A stretch of DNA of 64,000 bases from Salipiger abyssi (GCF_001975705.1 NZ_CP015089.1:1-64000); one strand, 5' to 3'. Numbered from the stretch's first letter, positions 52,109-62,069 are shown. A program made the numbers and translations. The notes: generated from the letters alone by a model not told the origin.

Positions 52109-53707
52109 ATGCTCAAAGACAGCTTCGATTACATCATCGTGGGCGCCGGATCGGCGGGGTGCGTGCTGGCCAACCGCCTCTCGAAAGACCCGAACACGCA
52201 GGTGTGCATCGTCGAAGCCGGCGGCAAGGACAGCTCGCCGCGCGTGCGGGTGCCCGCCGGCATCCTGTCGCTCTACAACGACCCGAAATACGACTACAGC
52301 TATATGAGCGTGCCGCAGCCCGAGCTGAAAAACCGCGCGATCCCGCTCAACCGCGGCAAGGCGCTCGGCGGCTCCTCGGCGATCAACTCCATGCTCTATA
52401 TCCGGGGCGCCGCCTCCGACTATGACGAGTGGGCACAGCTCGGCTGTGCGGGCTGGAGCTGGAACGACGTGCTGCCGGTCTTCAAGGATCTGGAGAACAA
52501 CCAGCTCGGCCAGGATCCGAAATATCACGGCACGAGCGGCGAGCTCTATGTCGACCGGCACCGCGATCCGAACCCGGTGGCGCGGATGTTCATCAAGGCG
52601 GGCCGCGCGGCGGATCTCTCCGAGAACACCGATATGAACGCCGAGCGCCAGGATGGGCTCGGCATATACAATGTCACCCAGCGTGACGGCATGCGCTGGT
52701 CCTCCTACCGCGCCTTTTTGCATCCGGTGCGCGACCGCGCGAACCTGACGATCCTCAGCGGCACCGACACCAAGCGGGTGATCGTCGAGAACGGCCACGC
52801 CACCGGGATCGAGATCGACGGTTCCGACGGCAAGCGGGTGCTGAAGGCGGCGAAAGAGGTGATCCTCGCGGCGGGCGCCATCAACTCGCCGGAGCTTCTG
52901 CTGCGCTCGGGCATCGGCCCGGCGGCGATGCTGAACGCGGCGGGGGTCAGGGTGGCGCACGATCTGCCGGGCGTCGGCCAGAACCTGCGCGACCATGTGG
53001 ACGGCATGATCACCGTGCGCTCCAGCTCGACCAAGACACTGGGCCTGTCGCTGCGCAACCTGCCCTCGATGATCGCCGCGCCGTTCCGCTGGCTGGCGCA
53101 GCGCAAGGGGATGTTCACCACAAACTACGTCGAGGCCGGCGGCTTCGCGCGCACGAAATACGCCAATGAAAATCCCGACATCCAGTTCCACTTCGTGCCG
53201 GGCTACCGCAGCCACCGGGGCCGGGTGATCGAATACGGCCACGGCTATGCGGTGCATACCTGCGTGCTGCGCCCGAAATCCATCGGCGAGATCCGCCTGG
53301 GCAAGACCGGCGCGCTGGAGATCGACCCGAAATTCTTCTCCGATCCGCAGGACGCGCAGGTTCTGGTCGAGGGCATCAAGGTGGCGCGCAGCATCCTCGC
53401 CGACAGCACGTTCGACGAAATCCGCGGCAAGGAGATGTTGCCGGGCAAAGAGGTCGATACCGACGAACAGATCCTCGATTACCTGCGCGGCGCGGCACTG
53501 ACCGTGTTCCACCCGGTGGGCACCTGCAAGATGGGCACCGACGAGATGGCGGTGACCGATCCCGCCTCGCTCAAGGTACGCGGGGTCGAGGGGCTGCGCG
53601 TCGCCGATGCCTCGGTGATGCCGACTCTGATCGGCGGCAACACCAACGCGCCCACCATGATGATCGGCGAGAAATGCGCCCGCATGATCCTCGCCGGTGC
53701 CGCCTGA
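52109..53707 (+). CDS. GMC-family FAD oxidoreductase (choline dehydrogenase-like)
   Basis: The 532-aa product has the GMC fold: FDYIIVGAGSAGCVLANRLS at the N terminus, the GMC signature 1 region RGKALGGSSAINSMLYIRGA, signature 2 AAGAINSPELLLRSGIGPA and the active-site HPVGTCKMG segment near the C terminus. It oxidises an alcohol to aldehyde or acid using FAD. The substrate is unknown; the downstream polyamine-type transporter and aldehyde dehydrogenase suggest an amino alcohol. It lies 39 bp before the potA-like gene, in one likely transcript. Confidence 0.9.
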   Translation: MLKDSFDYIIVGAGSAGCVLANRLSKDPNTQVCIVEAGGKDSSPRVRVPAGILSLYNDPKYDYSYMSVPQPELKNRAIPLNRGKALGGSSAINSMLYIRGAASDYDEWAQLGCAGWSWNDVLPVFKDLENNQLGQDPKYHGTSGELYVDRHRDPNPVARMFIKAGRAADLSENTDMNAERQDGLGIYNVTQRDGMRWSSYRAFLHPVRDRANLTILSGTDTKRVIVENGHATGIEIDGSDGKRVLKAAKEVILAAGAINSPELLLRSGIGPAAMLNAAGVRVAHDLPGVGQNLRDHVDGMITVRSSSTKTLGLSLRNLPSMIAAPFRWLAQRKGMFTTNYVEAGGFARTKYANENPDIQFHFVPGYRSHRGRVIEYGHGYAVHTCVLRPKSIGEIRLGKTGALEIDPKFFSDPQDAQVLVEGIKVARSILADSTFDEIRGKEMLPGKEVDTDEQILDYLRGAALTVFHPVGTCKMGTDEMAVTDPASLKVRGVEGLRVADASVMPTLIGGNTNAPTMMIGEKCARMILAGAA

Positions 53708-53746
53708 GCCACCCGCCCGACTGACACGCCACCGAAGGATGCCCGC

Positions 53747-54820
53747 ATGAGCCGCCCCTCCGCGATCGAAGTCGTGAACGTGTCGAAGCGTTTCGGCGAT
53801 TACACGGCGCTCGACCATGTCGATTTCAAGATCTTCCAGAACGAGTTCTTCACGCTTCTGGGGCCGTCGGGCTGCGGCAAGACCACGCTGCTGCGGATGA
53901 TCGCCGGGTTCGAGACGCCGAGCGCCGGCACGCTGCTGCTCAACGGGAAAGAGATCGCGCAGATGCCCGCGCATAAGCGGCGGGTGAACACGGTCTTTCA
54001 GAACTACGCGCTGTTTCCGCATATGACGCTGAGCCAGAACATCGCGTTCGGGCTGAAAAACCTCGGCTGGGACAAGGCACGCATCACCGAGCGCGTGGGC
54101 CGAATGCTGGAAATGGTGCATATGGAGCAATTCGCGGCGCGCAAGCCCGACCAGCTCTCGGGCGGCCAGCGCCAGCGCATCGCGCTGGCCCGCGCGCTGG
54201 CGGCGGAGCCCGAGGTGCTGCTGCTCGACGAGCCGCTCTCGGCGCTGGATCTGAAGCTGCGGCAAGCGATGCGCGACGAGCTGCGCACGCTTCAGCGCGA
54301 AACCGGCATCACCTTTGTCTTTGTCACCCACGATCAGGAAGAGGCGCTCGACATGTCCGACCGCATCGCGGTCATGGGCAACGGGCGGGTGCAGCAGATC
54401 GGCAGCCCGAAAGAGATCTACGAGGATCCCGGCAACCGCTTTGTCGCGGATTTCATCGGCGACACCAATTTCCTCGACGGCGAGGTGATTGCGGTGGAGG
54501 GTGCGCAAGCGACGATCCGCACTGCGCTTGGCACCGATATCACCACCAGCCACCAGGGGCTGAGCGGTCCCGGCCCCGCCACCATGTCGATCCGGCCGGA
54601 AAAGATCGGCGTGAACGAGCAGGCCGAGGGCGCGCTTTTCGACGCGACGGTGCGGTCGCGCAACTATATGGGCGGGTTCACCCATTACACCGTGCAGGTG
54701 GGCGAGGTGACGCTGCGCCTGTCGCGCCGCAACGCGCAGTCGCATCAGGACTCGCTGGAGATCGGCAGCACCGTCCGTATCGGCTTTCGCGAACCCAACG
54801 CGCGGGTGCTGGGCCAATGA
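53747..54820 (+). CDS. Spermidine/putrescine-type ABC transporter ATP-binding protein (PotA-like)
   Basis: The 357-aa product has Walker [11 protein letters not shown]-loop [14 protein letters not shown], signature LSGGQRQR, Walker [14 protein letters not shown] and H-loop [16 protein letters not shown], plus the C-terminal TOBE domain ([13 protein letters not shown]). It is the ATPase of a four-gene polyamine-type importer. It overlaps the first permease gene by 4 nt. Confidence 0.93.
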   Translation: MSRPSAIEVVNVSKRFGDYTALDHVDFKIFQNEFFTLLGPSGCGKTTLLRMIAGFETPSAGTLLLNGKEIAQMPAHKRRVNTVFQNYALFPHMTLSQNIAFGLKNLGWDKARITERVGRMLEMVHMEQFAARKPDQLSGGQRQRIALARALAAEPEVLLLDEPLSALDLKLRQAMRDELRTLQRETGITFVFVTHDQEEALDMSDRIAVMGNGRVQQIGSPKEIYEDPGNRFVADFIGDTNFLDGEVIAVEGAQATIRTALGTDITTSHQGLSGPGPATMSIRPEKIGVNEQAEGALFDATVRSRNYMGGFTHYTVQVGEVTLRLSRRNAQSHQDSLEIGSTVRIGFREPNARVLGQ

Positions 54821-55692
54821 GCCGGGCCTTCCGCTTCTGGGGCCTCGTGCCCGCCTGGGCGCTGATGCTGCTGACGCTGATCGTGCCGATCCTGATCGTC
54901 GCGGGCGTCAGCGTCGCCGAGCGCGGCGCCTATGGCGGGTTCGACTGGGGCTTCGATATCACGTCCTACCGGCAGATCCTGTTCACCGAGGGCTGGACGG
55001 ACGAGCTGGAATTCGATCCGAAATACCTGGCCATCATCGCCCGCACGCTGCTCTTCGCGGGCGCCGCCACGGCGATCTGCGTGCTTCTCGCCCTGCCCGT
55101 CGCCTATTACATCGCGCAGCAATCGGCGCGGCTGAAGATCGTGCTTTTGTACCTCGTGACACTGCCCTTCTGGGTGTCGATGATCGTGCGGGTCTATGCC
55201 TGGCTGATCATCCTCGGCAATGACGGGCTCCTGGAGCGCGTCTATCGCCTGTTCGGCGGCGCCGACATCTCGGGCTTTCTCTTCACCCCCGGCGCGATGA
55301 TCACCGGCATGGTCTACAGCTATATCCCGCTGATGATCCTGCCGGTCTATGCCTCGGTGGAAAAGATCGACCCGGCGCTGATCGAGGCCAGCCACGACCT
55401 CTATGGCGGGCGCTGGACGGCGCTGCGCCGGGTGATCCTGCCGCTGGCCGCGCCGGGCCTCACCGCCGGCAGCATCCTCGTTTTCGTGCCGAGCCTCGGC
55501 ACGGTGCTGGAGCCGATGCTCCTGGGCGGCGGCAAGCAGCTCATGATGGGCACGCTGATCCAGACGCAGTTCGGCGGCGCGCGCAACTGGCCCTTTGGCG
55601 CGGCCATCGCCATGGTCCTGCTGACGCTTGTTGTGATCGTGCTGCTGCTGAATGCCCGCCGTGCCACCCGTCAGGCGGAGGTCGCGCTATGA
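54817..55692 (+). CDS. Polyamine-type ABC transporter permease (PotB/PotH-like)
   Basis: The 291-aa product has six membrane helices and the PotB pattern: [60 protein letters not shown] and the EAA loop [20 protein letters not shown]. Start lies in the ATGA overlap with the ATPase gene, and the 3' end overlaps the second permease by 4 nt. Confidence 0.92.
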   Translation: MSRAFRFWGLVPAWALMLLTLIVPILIVAGVSVAERGAYGGFDWGFDITSYRQILFTEGWTDELEFDPKYLAIIARTLLFAGAATAICVLLALPVAYYIAQQSARLKIVLLYLVTLPFWVSMIVRVYAWLIILGNDGLLERVYRLFGGADISGFLFTPGAMITGMVYSYIPLMILPVYASVEKIDPALIEASHDLYGGRWTALRRVILPLAAPGLTAGSILVFVPSLGTVLEPMLLGGGKQLMMGTLIQTQFGGARNWPFGAAIAMVLLTLVVIVLLLNARRATRQAEVAL

Positions 55693-56483
55693 GCCAGAAT
55701 ATCCGCTCCTATCCCGGCCTGCGCCCGCTCAGCATCCTATTCTTTCTCTGGCTCTACCTGCCCATCGGCGTCGTGGTTTTCTATTCCTTCAACGACAACC
55801 GGCTGGTCTCGGTCTGGACCGGGTTCTCGACCAAATGGTACGCCGCCGCGCTGGAGAACGAGGCGCTGATGGGCGCGCTGGAGATCTCGCTGACCGTGGC
55901 GCTGATCTCGACCCTTTGCGCCACGCTCATCGCGCTGCTGGCCGCCATCGTGCTGACCCGCGCCACCGACATGAAATTCCGCCGCGTCTCGGAAACCGTG
56001 GTCAACCTGCCGCTGCTGCTGCCCGAGATCGTGCTGGCGGTGGCGGTGCTGATCCTGTTTTCGCAGATCGGGCTGACCAACGGGCTGCTGAAACTGGTGC
56101 TGGCTCATACCGCCTTCTGCACCCCTTTCGCCTTCCTGCCGATCCGCGCCCGGCTTCAGGGCATGTCGCTCGATTTCGAAGAAGCCGCGCGCGACCTATA
56201 CGCCGCCCCCTTCACCGCCTTCCGGCTGGTCACGCTGCCGATGATCCTGCCCGGCGTCTTTGCCGGCGCGATGACCGCCTTCGTCATGTCGATGGACGAT
56301 TTCATCACCTCGAACCTGCTGAACTCCGGCGGCGCGACCACCCTGCCCGTCTATATCTTCAGCCTGATCCGGCAGGGCACCACGCCCGAGCTGAACGCCA
56401 TTTCCACATTGCTGATCGCCGCCTCGCTGCTGCTGGCCACGCTGGTTCTGATCCTCAACGCCAGGGCGATGCGACGCAGCTGA
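55689..56483 (+). CDS. Polyamine-type ABC transporter permease (PotC/PotI-like)
   Basis: The 264-aa product has PotC features: SILFFLWLYLPIGVVVFYSF, NDNRLVSVWTGFSTKWYAAA, LLLPEIVLAVAVLILFSQIG and EEAARDLYAAPFTAFRLVTL as EAA loop, then VMSMDDFITSNLL. It is the channel partner of the preceding permease, with a 4-nt gene overlap. Confidence 0.93.
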   Translation: MSQNIRSYPGLRPLSILFFLWLYLPIGVVVFYSFNDNRLVSVWTGFSTKWYAAALENEALMGALEISLTVALISTLCATLIALLAAIVLTRATDMKFRRVSETVVNLPLLLPEIVLAVAVLILFSQIGLTNGLLKLVLAHTAFCTPFAFLPIRARLQGMSLDFEEAARDLYAAPFTAFRLVTLPMILPGVFAGAMTAFVMSMDDFITSNLLNSGGATTLPVYIFSLIRQGTTPELNAISTLLIAASLLLATLVLILNARAMRRS

Positions 56484-56552
56484 CTTTCGGCCCTGCCCTT
56501 GGGCCACCCCCTCCACGCTAACCAACAAGGGCGCAACAAGGAGAAACGACAC

Positions 56553-57566
56553 ATGAAGAAACTGCTTCTCGCAACCACACTGATCCTGCCCGTCGCGCTG
56601 CCCGCCGCTGCCGAGGGCGAGCTGAACATCTACGCTTGGGCGGATTCCATCTCGCCCGACCTCATCGCCAAGTTCTCCGAGGAGACCGGCATCGAGGTGA
56701 ATGTCGACAGCTTTTCCTCCAACGAGGACGCGCTGACCAAGCTTCAGGCCGGCTCTTCGGGCTATGACCTGGTGACCCCTTCGCAGCACTTCGTGAAGAT
56801 CATGGCCGACGAGGGCCTGCTGGAAGACATCGACGCCTATGAGCTCGACGCCTATGACCAGCTCGACGAGCGCTGGCAGGGCCAGTGGTGGGATCCGGAA
56901 AACGACTATTCCATCCCGCTCGCCTATGGCACCGCCGGCTTCTCGGTGAACCGCGACAAATATGACGGCCCCGTCGATAGCTGGTCGGTGCTGTTCGAGC
57001 CGACCGATCTCGCGGGCTCCATCGCACTGCTCTTCTATCCCGACGAGGTCGTCTCGGCGGCGCAGCTCTATCTCGGTGTCGAATACTGCACCGAGGACAA
57101 GGCCGAGATGAAAAAGGTCTATGACCTGCTGATGGAACAGAAACCCTCGGTGGTCGCCTATACCTCGGACAATATCGAGAACCGCCTCGGCTCCGGCGAG
57201 GTCGCCGCGCATTTCTGGTGGGACGGCAACACGCTGCGCCTGCGCAACAGCGGGGCGAATGTGGAATATGCTGCGCCGAAAGAGGGGCTCGTCGGCTGGC
57301 TCGACAGCTTTGTCGTCCCGGCGGGGGCCGCGAATGTCGACAACGCCAAGGCCTTTATCGAGTTCATGTCCACTGTCGAGAACGCCACCGAGCAGAATAA
57401 CTATTACGCGCATTCCGCGCCGGTCGAGATCGACGAGAGCAAAGCGCTCTACACCAAGGAGAACGCGCCCGAGCTGTTCCCCGACGTGCCGGTGGTCTTT
57501 GCCCAGGCATGCAGCCCCGCCGCGCAGGATCTGGTGACCAAGGTCTGGACCGACCTGCTGCAATAA
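56553..57566 (+). CDS. Polyamine-type ABC transporter substrate-binding protein (PotD/PotF-like)
   Basis: The 337-aa product has a signal peptide (LLATTLILPVALPAAA) and the PotD pattern: LNIYAWADSISPDLIAKFSE, GYDLVTPSQHFVKIMADEGL, IPLAYGTAGFSVNRDKYDG and WLDSFVVPAGAANVDNAKAF. AAGGAG (56537-56542) precedes the ATG at 56553, which is chosen over an upstream in-frame codon because the signal peptide starts there. Unlike E. coli PotABCD, it is the last transporter gene. The ligand may be putrescine, spermidine or a related amine. Confidence 0.92.
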   Translation: MKKLLLATTLILPVALPAAAEGELNIYAWADSISPDLIAKFSEETGIEVNVDSFSSNEDALTKLQAGSSGYDLVTPSQHFVKIMADEGLLEDIDAYELDAYDQLDERWQGQWWDPENDYSIPLAYGTAGFSVNRDKYDGPVDSWSVLFEPTDLAGSIALLFYPDEVVSAAQLYLGVEYCTEDKAEMKKVYDLLMEQKPSVVAYTSDNIENRLGSGEVAAHFWWDGNTLRLRNSGANVEYAAPKEGLVGWLDSFVVPAGAANVDNAKAFIEFMSTVENATEQNNYYAHSAPVEIDESKALYTKENAPELFPDVPVVFAQACSPAAQDLVTKVWTDLLQ

Positions 57567-57574
57567 TCCCCTTC

Positions 57575-57599
57575 CCCGCCCCGGCGATCCCGGGGCGGG
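57575..57599 (+). terminator. Strong GC hairpin after the binding-protein gene
   Basis: A 10-bp stem (57575-57584 with 57590-57599) and a 5-nt loop lie 9 bp after the stop codon. There is no T-tract. Such intraoperonic hairpins commonly protect the upstream binding-protein mRNA and lower downstream expression. Confidence 0.55.
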
Positions 57600-57649
57600 C
57601 CCACCCCGGCGGCACGGGCAAAAGATCCGTCCGCCCCAAGGAGACCAAG

Positions 57650-58078
57650 ATGGCCCATACGCGCATCCGCCCCTTCAACACCAAAGAGACCTATCCCGAG
57701 CAGAAGCTCGACAACGATCTCTGTCAGGCCGTGGTCACGCAGGGCGGCAAGACGGTCTGGCTGCGCGGCCAGTGCCCGCAGAACCTCGACGATGCCAGGA
57801 ATATCGAGAGCCACGACCCGGTGGAGCAGACCCACAAGGTCATGCAGAACATCCGGCAGCTCATCGAAGAAGCCGGCGGCTCGATGGAGCATCTGGTGAA
57901 GGTGGTGGTCTATATCACCGATGTGCGCCACCGCGAGGCGGTCTACCGCACCATGGGAGAATATATCAAAGGCGTGCATCCGGTCTCGACGGGGCTTGTG
58001 GTGAGCGCGCTGGCACGGCCCGACTGGCTGGTCGAAATCGACGGCACCGCCGTGATCCCCGACGACTACAAGGCCTGA
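57650..58078 (+). CDS. RidA family protein
   Basis: The 142-aa product belongs to the RidA/YjgF/UK114 family (GKTVWLRGQCPQNLDDARN; MQNIRQLIEEAGGSMEHLVK; VVVYITDVRHREAVYRTM). RidA proteins hydrolyse reactive enamine/imine intermediates. An amine-catabolic context fits removal of imines from oxidase or transaminase steps. The Arg that binds the carboxylate in classical RidA (near position 105) is not evident by eye, so it may be one of the Rid1-7 side groups. CAAGGAG precedes ATG 57650, and the DUF1028 gene follows after 4 bp. Confidence 0.85.
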   Translation: MAHTRIRPFNTKETYPEQKLDNDLCQAVVTQGGKTVWLRGQCPQNLDDARNIESHDPVEQTHKVMQNIRQLIEEAGGSMEHLVKVVVYITDVRHREAVYRTMGEYIKGVHPVSTGLVVSALARPDWLVEIDGTAVIPDDYKA

Positions 58079-58082
58079 TCGC

Positions 58083-58757
58083 ATGACCTTTTCGCTCGTC
58101 GCCCGCTGCCCCGAGACCGGCATGTTCGGTGTCGCGATCTCCTCCTCCTCCCCCGCCGTCGCCGCGCGCTGCTCCTATGCCCGCGCGGGCGTGGGCGCTG
58201 TCGCCTCGCAGAACGTCACCGACCCGACGCTCGGGCCGCGCACGCTCGACCTGATGGCGGGCGGCATGAGCGCCGCCGAGGCGATTGCCGAGATCAAGGC
58301 GACGGGCAGCTTTATCGAGTACCGGCAGGTGCTGGCCGTCGATACCGACGGCAACACCGCCATCCATTCCGGCCCCAACTCGCTGGGCATCTGGACGGAG
58401 GCGCGGGCGCGGGATGTCGCCTCGGGCGGCAACCTGCTGGCCAATGACGGCGTCCCGCAGGCCATCGTCGACGCCTATCTCGCCAGCACCGGCCATATCG
58501 GCGACCGGCTGCTTGCCGCGATGCGCGCGGGCCTCGCCGCCGGCGGCGAAGCCGGGCCGGTGCATTCCGCCGGCATGATGATCGTCGACAGGGTCGCCTG
58601 GCCGGTCGCCGATCTGCGCTGCGACTGGACCGAGGAGTGCCCCATCGAAGCCGTCGCCACCGCCTGGGACATCTACAAACCTCAGCTCGACGCCTATGTG
58701 CAGCGCGCCCTCGATCCGCGCGAGGCGCCCTCCTATGGCGTGCCGGGCGACGAATGA
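58083..58757 (+). CDS. DUF1028 family protein (Ntn-hydrolase-like)
   Basis: The 224-aa product is a DUF1028 member: TFSLVARCPETGMFGVAISS, ARAGVGAVASQNVTDPTLGP, then GGNLLANDGVP. The family adopts an Ntn-hydrolase-like fold and is often encoded next to RidA in amine or amino-acid operons; its reaction is not established to my knowledge. It lies 4 bp after ridA and 25 bp before the aldehyde dehydrogenase gene. Confidence 0.85.
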   Translation: MTFSLVARCPETGMFGVAISSSSPAVAARCSYARAGVGAVASQNVTDPTLGPRTLDLMAGGMSAAEAIAEIKATGSFIEYRQVLAVDTDGNTAIHSGPNSLGIWTEARARDVASGGNLLANDGVPQAIVDAYLASTGHIGDRLLAAMRAGLAAGGEAGPVHSAGMMIVDRVAWPVADLRCDWTEECPIEAVATAWDIYKPQLDAYVQRALDPREAPSYGVPGDE

Positions 58758-58782
58758 CGCACAGACCGACAAGAGAGACATC

Positions 58783-60276
58783 ATGGACCTGAGCTTTGCC
58801 GACTGGCAGGAGGCCGCCGCCGCCCTCTGCTTCCGCACGAAAGCCTATATCGACGGGCAATTCACCGACGCGGCCTCGGGCAAGACCTTTGCCACGATCA
58901 ACCCGGCGACGGGCGAGGAGATCGCGCAGATCGCCGAGTGCGACGCCGCCGATGTGGACCGCGCGGTCAAGGCCGCCCGCGCCGCCTTTGAGGACGGGCG
59001 CTGGTCGCGCATGGATCCGGGCGGGCGCAGGGCGGTGCTGCTGAAGCTCGCCGAGCTCATCCGCGAGAATCTGGTGGAGCTGGCGCTGCTCGACAGTCTC
59101 GACATGGGCAAACCGGTCACGGATGCGGCCACCGTCGATGTGCCCGGCTCGGCGCATTTCTTCCAGTGGTATGCCGAGGCCATCGACAAGCTTTACGACG
59201 AGGTCGCCCCCACCGGCAAAGGCGATCTGGCGCTGGTGCGCCGGGTGCCGCTGGGGGTTGTGGGCGCGGTGGTGCCGTGGAACTTCCCGCTCGATATGGC
59301 GACGTGGAAATCCGCCGCGGCGCTGGCCGCCGGCAATTCCGTGGTGTTGAAACCCGCCGAGCAGTCGCCGCTTTCGGCGCTGCGTCTGGCGGAGCTCGCC
59401 TCCGAGGCGGGGGTGCCGCCGGGCGTCTTCAACGTGGTGCCCGGCTTTGGCACCACGGCGGGCAAGGCGCTTGGCCTGCATATGGATGTGGATTGCCTCG
59501 CCTTCACCGGCTCCACCGCCGTGGGCAAGAAATTCATGGAATATTCCGGCCAGTCGAACCTGAAAGCGGTCTGGCCCGAGACCGGCGGCAAGAGCCCCAA
59601 TATCGTCTTTGCCGATTGCGAGGATCTGGAAACCGCCGCCGACATGGCCGCCTTCGGGATCTTTTTCAATGGCGGGCAGGTCTGTTCCGCCAACAGCCGG
59701 CTTTATGTGGAGCGCTCGATTCAGGACGAATTCCTCGCGCTGCTGAAAGCCCGCGCCGAGGCGATGGCCCCCGGCAACCCGCTGGACCCTGCGACCAGGC
59801 TCGGCGCCATCGTGGACGAGAAGCAGACGCAATCCATCATGGCGCGGATCGCGGCGGCGCGGGAAAGCGCGCGGCTGGTCTCCGGCGGCGAGCGTGTGAC
59901 GCTTGCGGGCAAGGGCTGCTTCGTGGCGCCCACCGTCTTTGGCGATGTGGCGCAACACGATCCCATCGCCACCGAAGAGGTGTTCGGCCCGGTGCTTGCC
60001 GTCATCCCCTTCGACACCGAGGAAGAGGTCATCGCCATGGCCAATGACAGCATATATGGTCTCGCCGCCTCGGTCTGGACCGACAATCTCAGCCGCGCCA
60101 TGCGCGTCTCCGACCGGCTGCATGTGGGCACCGTCTCGGTGAACACCGTCGATGCGCTCTCGGCCCAGACGCCTTTTGGAGGCATGAAGCAATCGGGCTT
60201 CGGGCGCGATCTCTCGCTGCATTCGCTCGACAAATACACGGCGTTGAAAACCACCTGGATCAAGTACAAACTGTAG
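58783..60276 (+). CDS. Aldehyde dehydrogenase (PuuC-like)
   Basis: The 497-aa product is an NAD(P)-dependent aldehyde dehydrogenase with PWNFPLDMATWKSAAALAAG (cofactor site), VWPETGGKSPNIVFAD (catalytic Glu region), FFNGGQVCSANSRLYVERSI (catalytic Cys) and a C terminus FGGMKQSGFGRDLSLHSLDK typical of the PuuC/gamma-glutamyl-aminobutyraldehyde or 4-aminobutyraldehyde group. It would oxidise an aldehyde formed from an amine or alcohol in the same operon. ATG at 58783 starts the conserved chain; GAGAG precedes it. Confidence 0.9.
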   Translation: MDLSFADWQEAAAALCFRTKAYIDGQFTDAASGKTFATINPATGEEIAQIAECDAADVDRAVKAARAAFEDGRWSRMDPGGRRAVLLKLAELIRENLVELALLDSLDMGKPVTDAATVDVPGSAHFFQWYAEAIDKLYDEVAPTGKGDLALVRRVPLGVVGAVVPWNFPLDMATWKSAAALAAGNSVVLKPAEQSPLSALRLAELASEAGVPPGVFNVVPGFGTTAGKALGLHMDVDCLAFTGSTAVGKKFMEYSGQSNLKAVWPETGGKSPNIVFADCEDLETAADMAAFGIFFNGGQVCSANSRLYVERSIQDEFLALLKARAEAMAPGNPLDPATRLGAIVDEKQTQSIMARIAAARESARLVSGGERVTLAGKGCFVAPTVFGDVAQHDPIATEEVFGPVLAVIPFDTEEEVIAMANDSIYGLAASVWTDNLSRAMRVSDRLHVGTVSVNTVDALSAQTPFGGMKQSGFGRDLSLHSLDKYTALKTTWIKYKL

Positions 60277-60302
60277 GTCGCGACGTGGCCAAGAGGCGCC
60301 CA

Positions 60303-61295
60303 ATGATCCGTTACACGCTCCGGCAGCTTGAATATTTCGTGGCGGTCGGAGAGGCGGGCAGCATCACCGTGGCGGCGGGGCGGGTGAATGTCTCGTCGCC
60401 GTCGATCTCCACCGCGATCTCGCAGCTGGAAACCGAGTTCGGCATGCCGCTTTTCGTGCGCCAACACGCGCAGGGCCTGTCGCTGACGCAGGCGGGCCGG
60501 GCGCTGATGGATCAGGCCAGGGCGGTGCTGCGCGAAGCCGACCGGCTGATCGATCTGGCAGGCGACATCTCGGGTCAGGTGCGCGGGCCGATCACGGTGG
60601 GCTGCATGCTGACCTTTGCGCAGGTGGTCCTGCCGGCGCTGCGGCGGGATTTCGTCGATGCCTATCCCGACGCCCGCTTCACCCAGTCGGAATACGATGC
60701 CAACGATCTGGTCAGCGCCCTGCGCCGGGCAGAGATCGACGTGGCGCTGGCCTATGACCTGGTGGTGCCGCCGGATCTGACCTTCATCCCGCTGATGGCG
60801 CTGCCGCCCTTCGTGCTCATCGCCGCCGATCACCCGCTGGCCGAGCGCGAGGAGATCGCCGTGGAGGAGCTGCGCGCCCTGCCCATGGTGCTGCTCGACC
60901 TGCCGCAGAGCGCCGATTACTTCCTGTCCTTCTTTCAGGAAAAGGGCATCAAGCCCGAGATCGCCGAGCGTTCGCGCGACATCGCGGTGGTGCGCAGCCT
61001 CGTGGCCAACGGCTTTGGCTATTCCATCGCCAATCTGCGCCCGCTGAACGGTCTCTCGCCCGACGGCAAGGCGCTGAAATTCATCCCGCTCGCCGGGGAA
61101 CTGCGGGCGTTGAAGATGGGCCTTCTGGTGCCGCCGCAGGCCGAGACCACCCATGTGGTGCGCAGCTTTGTCGAGTTCGCGCAGAGCTGGGTGCATGACG
61201 GGTTTTCGCGCGGCGGCGTGCCGCTGGAGGTCAGCGGGCCTCAGGCGCGCCCAGCAGTGGCAGGAACAGCGAAAACAGTTCCGCCTGAGAGCTGA
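60303..61295 (+). CDS. LysR family transcriptional regulator
   Basis: The 330-aa product has the LysR winged helix (RQLEYFVAVGEAGSITVAAG, VSSPSISTAISQLETEFGMP, LFVRQHAQGLSLTQAGRALM) and a periplasmic-binding-like effector domain (VRGPITVGCMLTFAQVVLPA). It follows the aldehyde dehydrogenase gene by 26 bp on the same strand, so it is probably cotranscribed and regulates this operon. Its last 65 bp overlap the end of the convergent LuxR gene. ATG 60303 is preferred over an in-frame start at 60285 because MIRYTLRQLEYF is the family N terminus. Confidence 0.88.
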   Translation: MIRYTLRQLEYFVAVGEAGSITVAAGRVNVSSPSISTAISQLETEFGMPLFVRQHAQGLSLTQAGRALMDQARAVLREADRLIDLAGDISGQVRGPITVGCMLTFAQVVLPALRRDFVDAYPDARFTQSEYDANDLVSALRRAEIDVALAYDLVVPPDLTFIPLMALPPFVLIAADHPLAEREEIAVEELRALPMVLLDLPQSADYFLSFFQEKGIKPEIAERSRDIAVVRSLVANGFGYSIANLRPLNGLSPDGKALKFIPLAGELRALKMGLLVPPQAETTHVVRSFVEFAQSWVHDGFSRGGVPLEVSGPQARPAVAGTAKTVPPES

Positions 61296-62055
61296 TGGCG
61301 CAGCGGTGATAGAGCTGTTTGCGGAACACCTTGACGGTCTGCGGGCTGAGATCGAGCCGCAGCGCGATGGAGGCGGTGGAATGCCCCTTGAGGATCAGAA
61401 ACGCGGTTTCCGCCTGGCGCGGGGTCAGTTCGATCCCGAGCCTTGCCGCCGCGTTGCGCCGCAGCCTCTCGACCACCGCATCGCTCTCGGGTGCCGGCGC
61501 ACCGCCCGGATGGAGCCCTGCCCAGTGCCGCCGCATCAGCGCGAGGCAGACAGGCGCGATGCGCGCGGCCTCGGCCAGATCGCGGCCGGAAAACCGCTTT
61601 CCCGACGAGGCGTCGCGACCAAGGCAGACGGTCACGCTCACCCCCGGCGCGGGCGAGGCGACATAGGCGATCTCGTCAGTCAGCGTCGTGCCGGCGTAGT
61701 AGGTCAGGTAATAATCGCCCCGGGTGAAGTGATCCGGCGCGATGTCTTGCAGGCGATAGAGCCCGTCCGGCGCCGCATCGAGATGCAACTGGTGGAACGG
61801 ATCGAGCAGATAGGCACCCTCCAGATAGGCGCTGTCGAGCCGCGCATGCACCCGGGGCTCCGCCGCCGCGCGGTAGAGCATCTCGGGCGCCGCGCCGTCG
61901 CGATAAGCCAGCGTCGTGACATTATCGAAGGCAAGCTCGCGGCCCAGCCAGCCCGCCAGCACCGCCGGGAATCCTGCCATACCGAGCGCCTCCAGCGCCG
62001 CCGCCAGCGCTGTGGCGCGCGGGTCGTCACCGGTGAGGGCAAGGCTGCGGGTCAC
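61231..62055 (-). CDS. LuxR-type HTH transcriptional regulator
   Basis: The 274-aa product ends in a LuxR/GerE helix-turn-helix (LGIELTPRQAETAFLILKGH, STASIALRLDLSPQTVKVFR). The N-terminal 180 residues (TLAYRDGAAPEMLYRAA; LDPFHQLHLDAAPDGLYRLQ) form an unknown sensor that lacks the residues of acyl-homoserine-lactone-binding domains. It is divergent from the class III aminotransferase gene, and a strong palindrome lies between them. It probably controls that gene. Confidence 0.85.
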   Translation of the reverse strand: MTRSLALTGDDPRATALAAALEALGMAGFPAVLAGWLGRELAFDNVTTLAYRDGAAPEMLYRAAAEPRVHARLDSAYLEGAYLLDPFHQLHLDAAPDGLYRLQDIAPDHFTRGDYYLTYYAGTTLTDEIAYVASPAPGVSVTVCLGRDASSGKRFSGRDLAEAARIAPVCLALMRRHWAGLHPGGAPAPESDAVVERLRRNAAARLGIELTPRQAETAFLILKGHSTASIALRLDLSPQTVKVFRKQLYHRCAISSQAELFSLFLPLLGAPEAR

Positions 62056-62069
62056 GGGATACCTCCTTG

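Noticed and set aside
51947-54817. A very long open frame on the minus strand opposite the GMC oxidoreductase and PotA-like genes
   Set aside because: The translation is rich in Arg, His and Gln with no family motif, while the plus strand has clear FAD and Walker motifs. It is a by-product of high GC codon usage.
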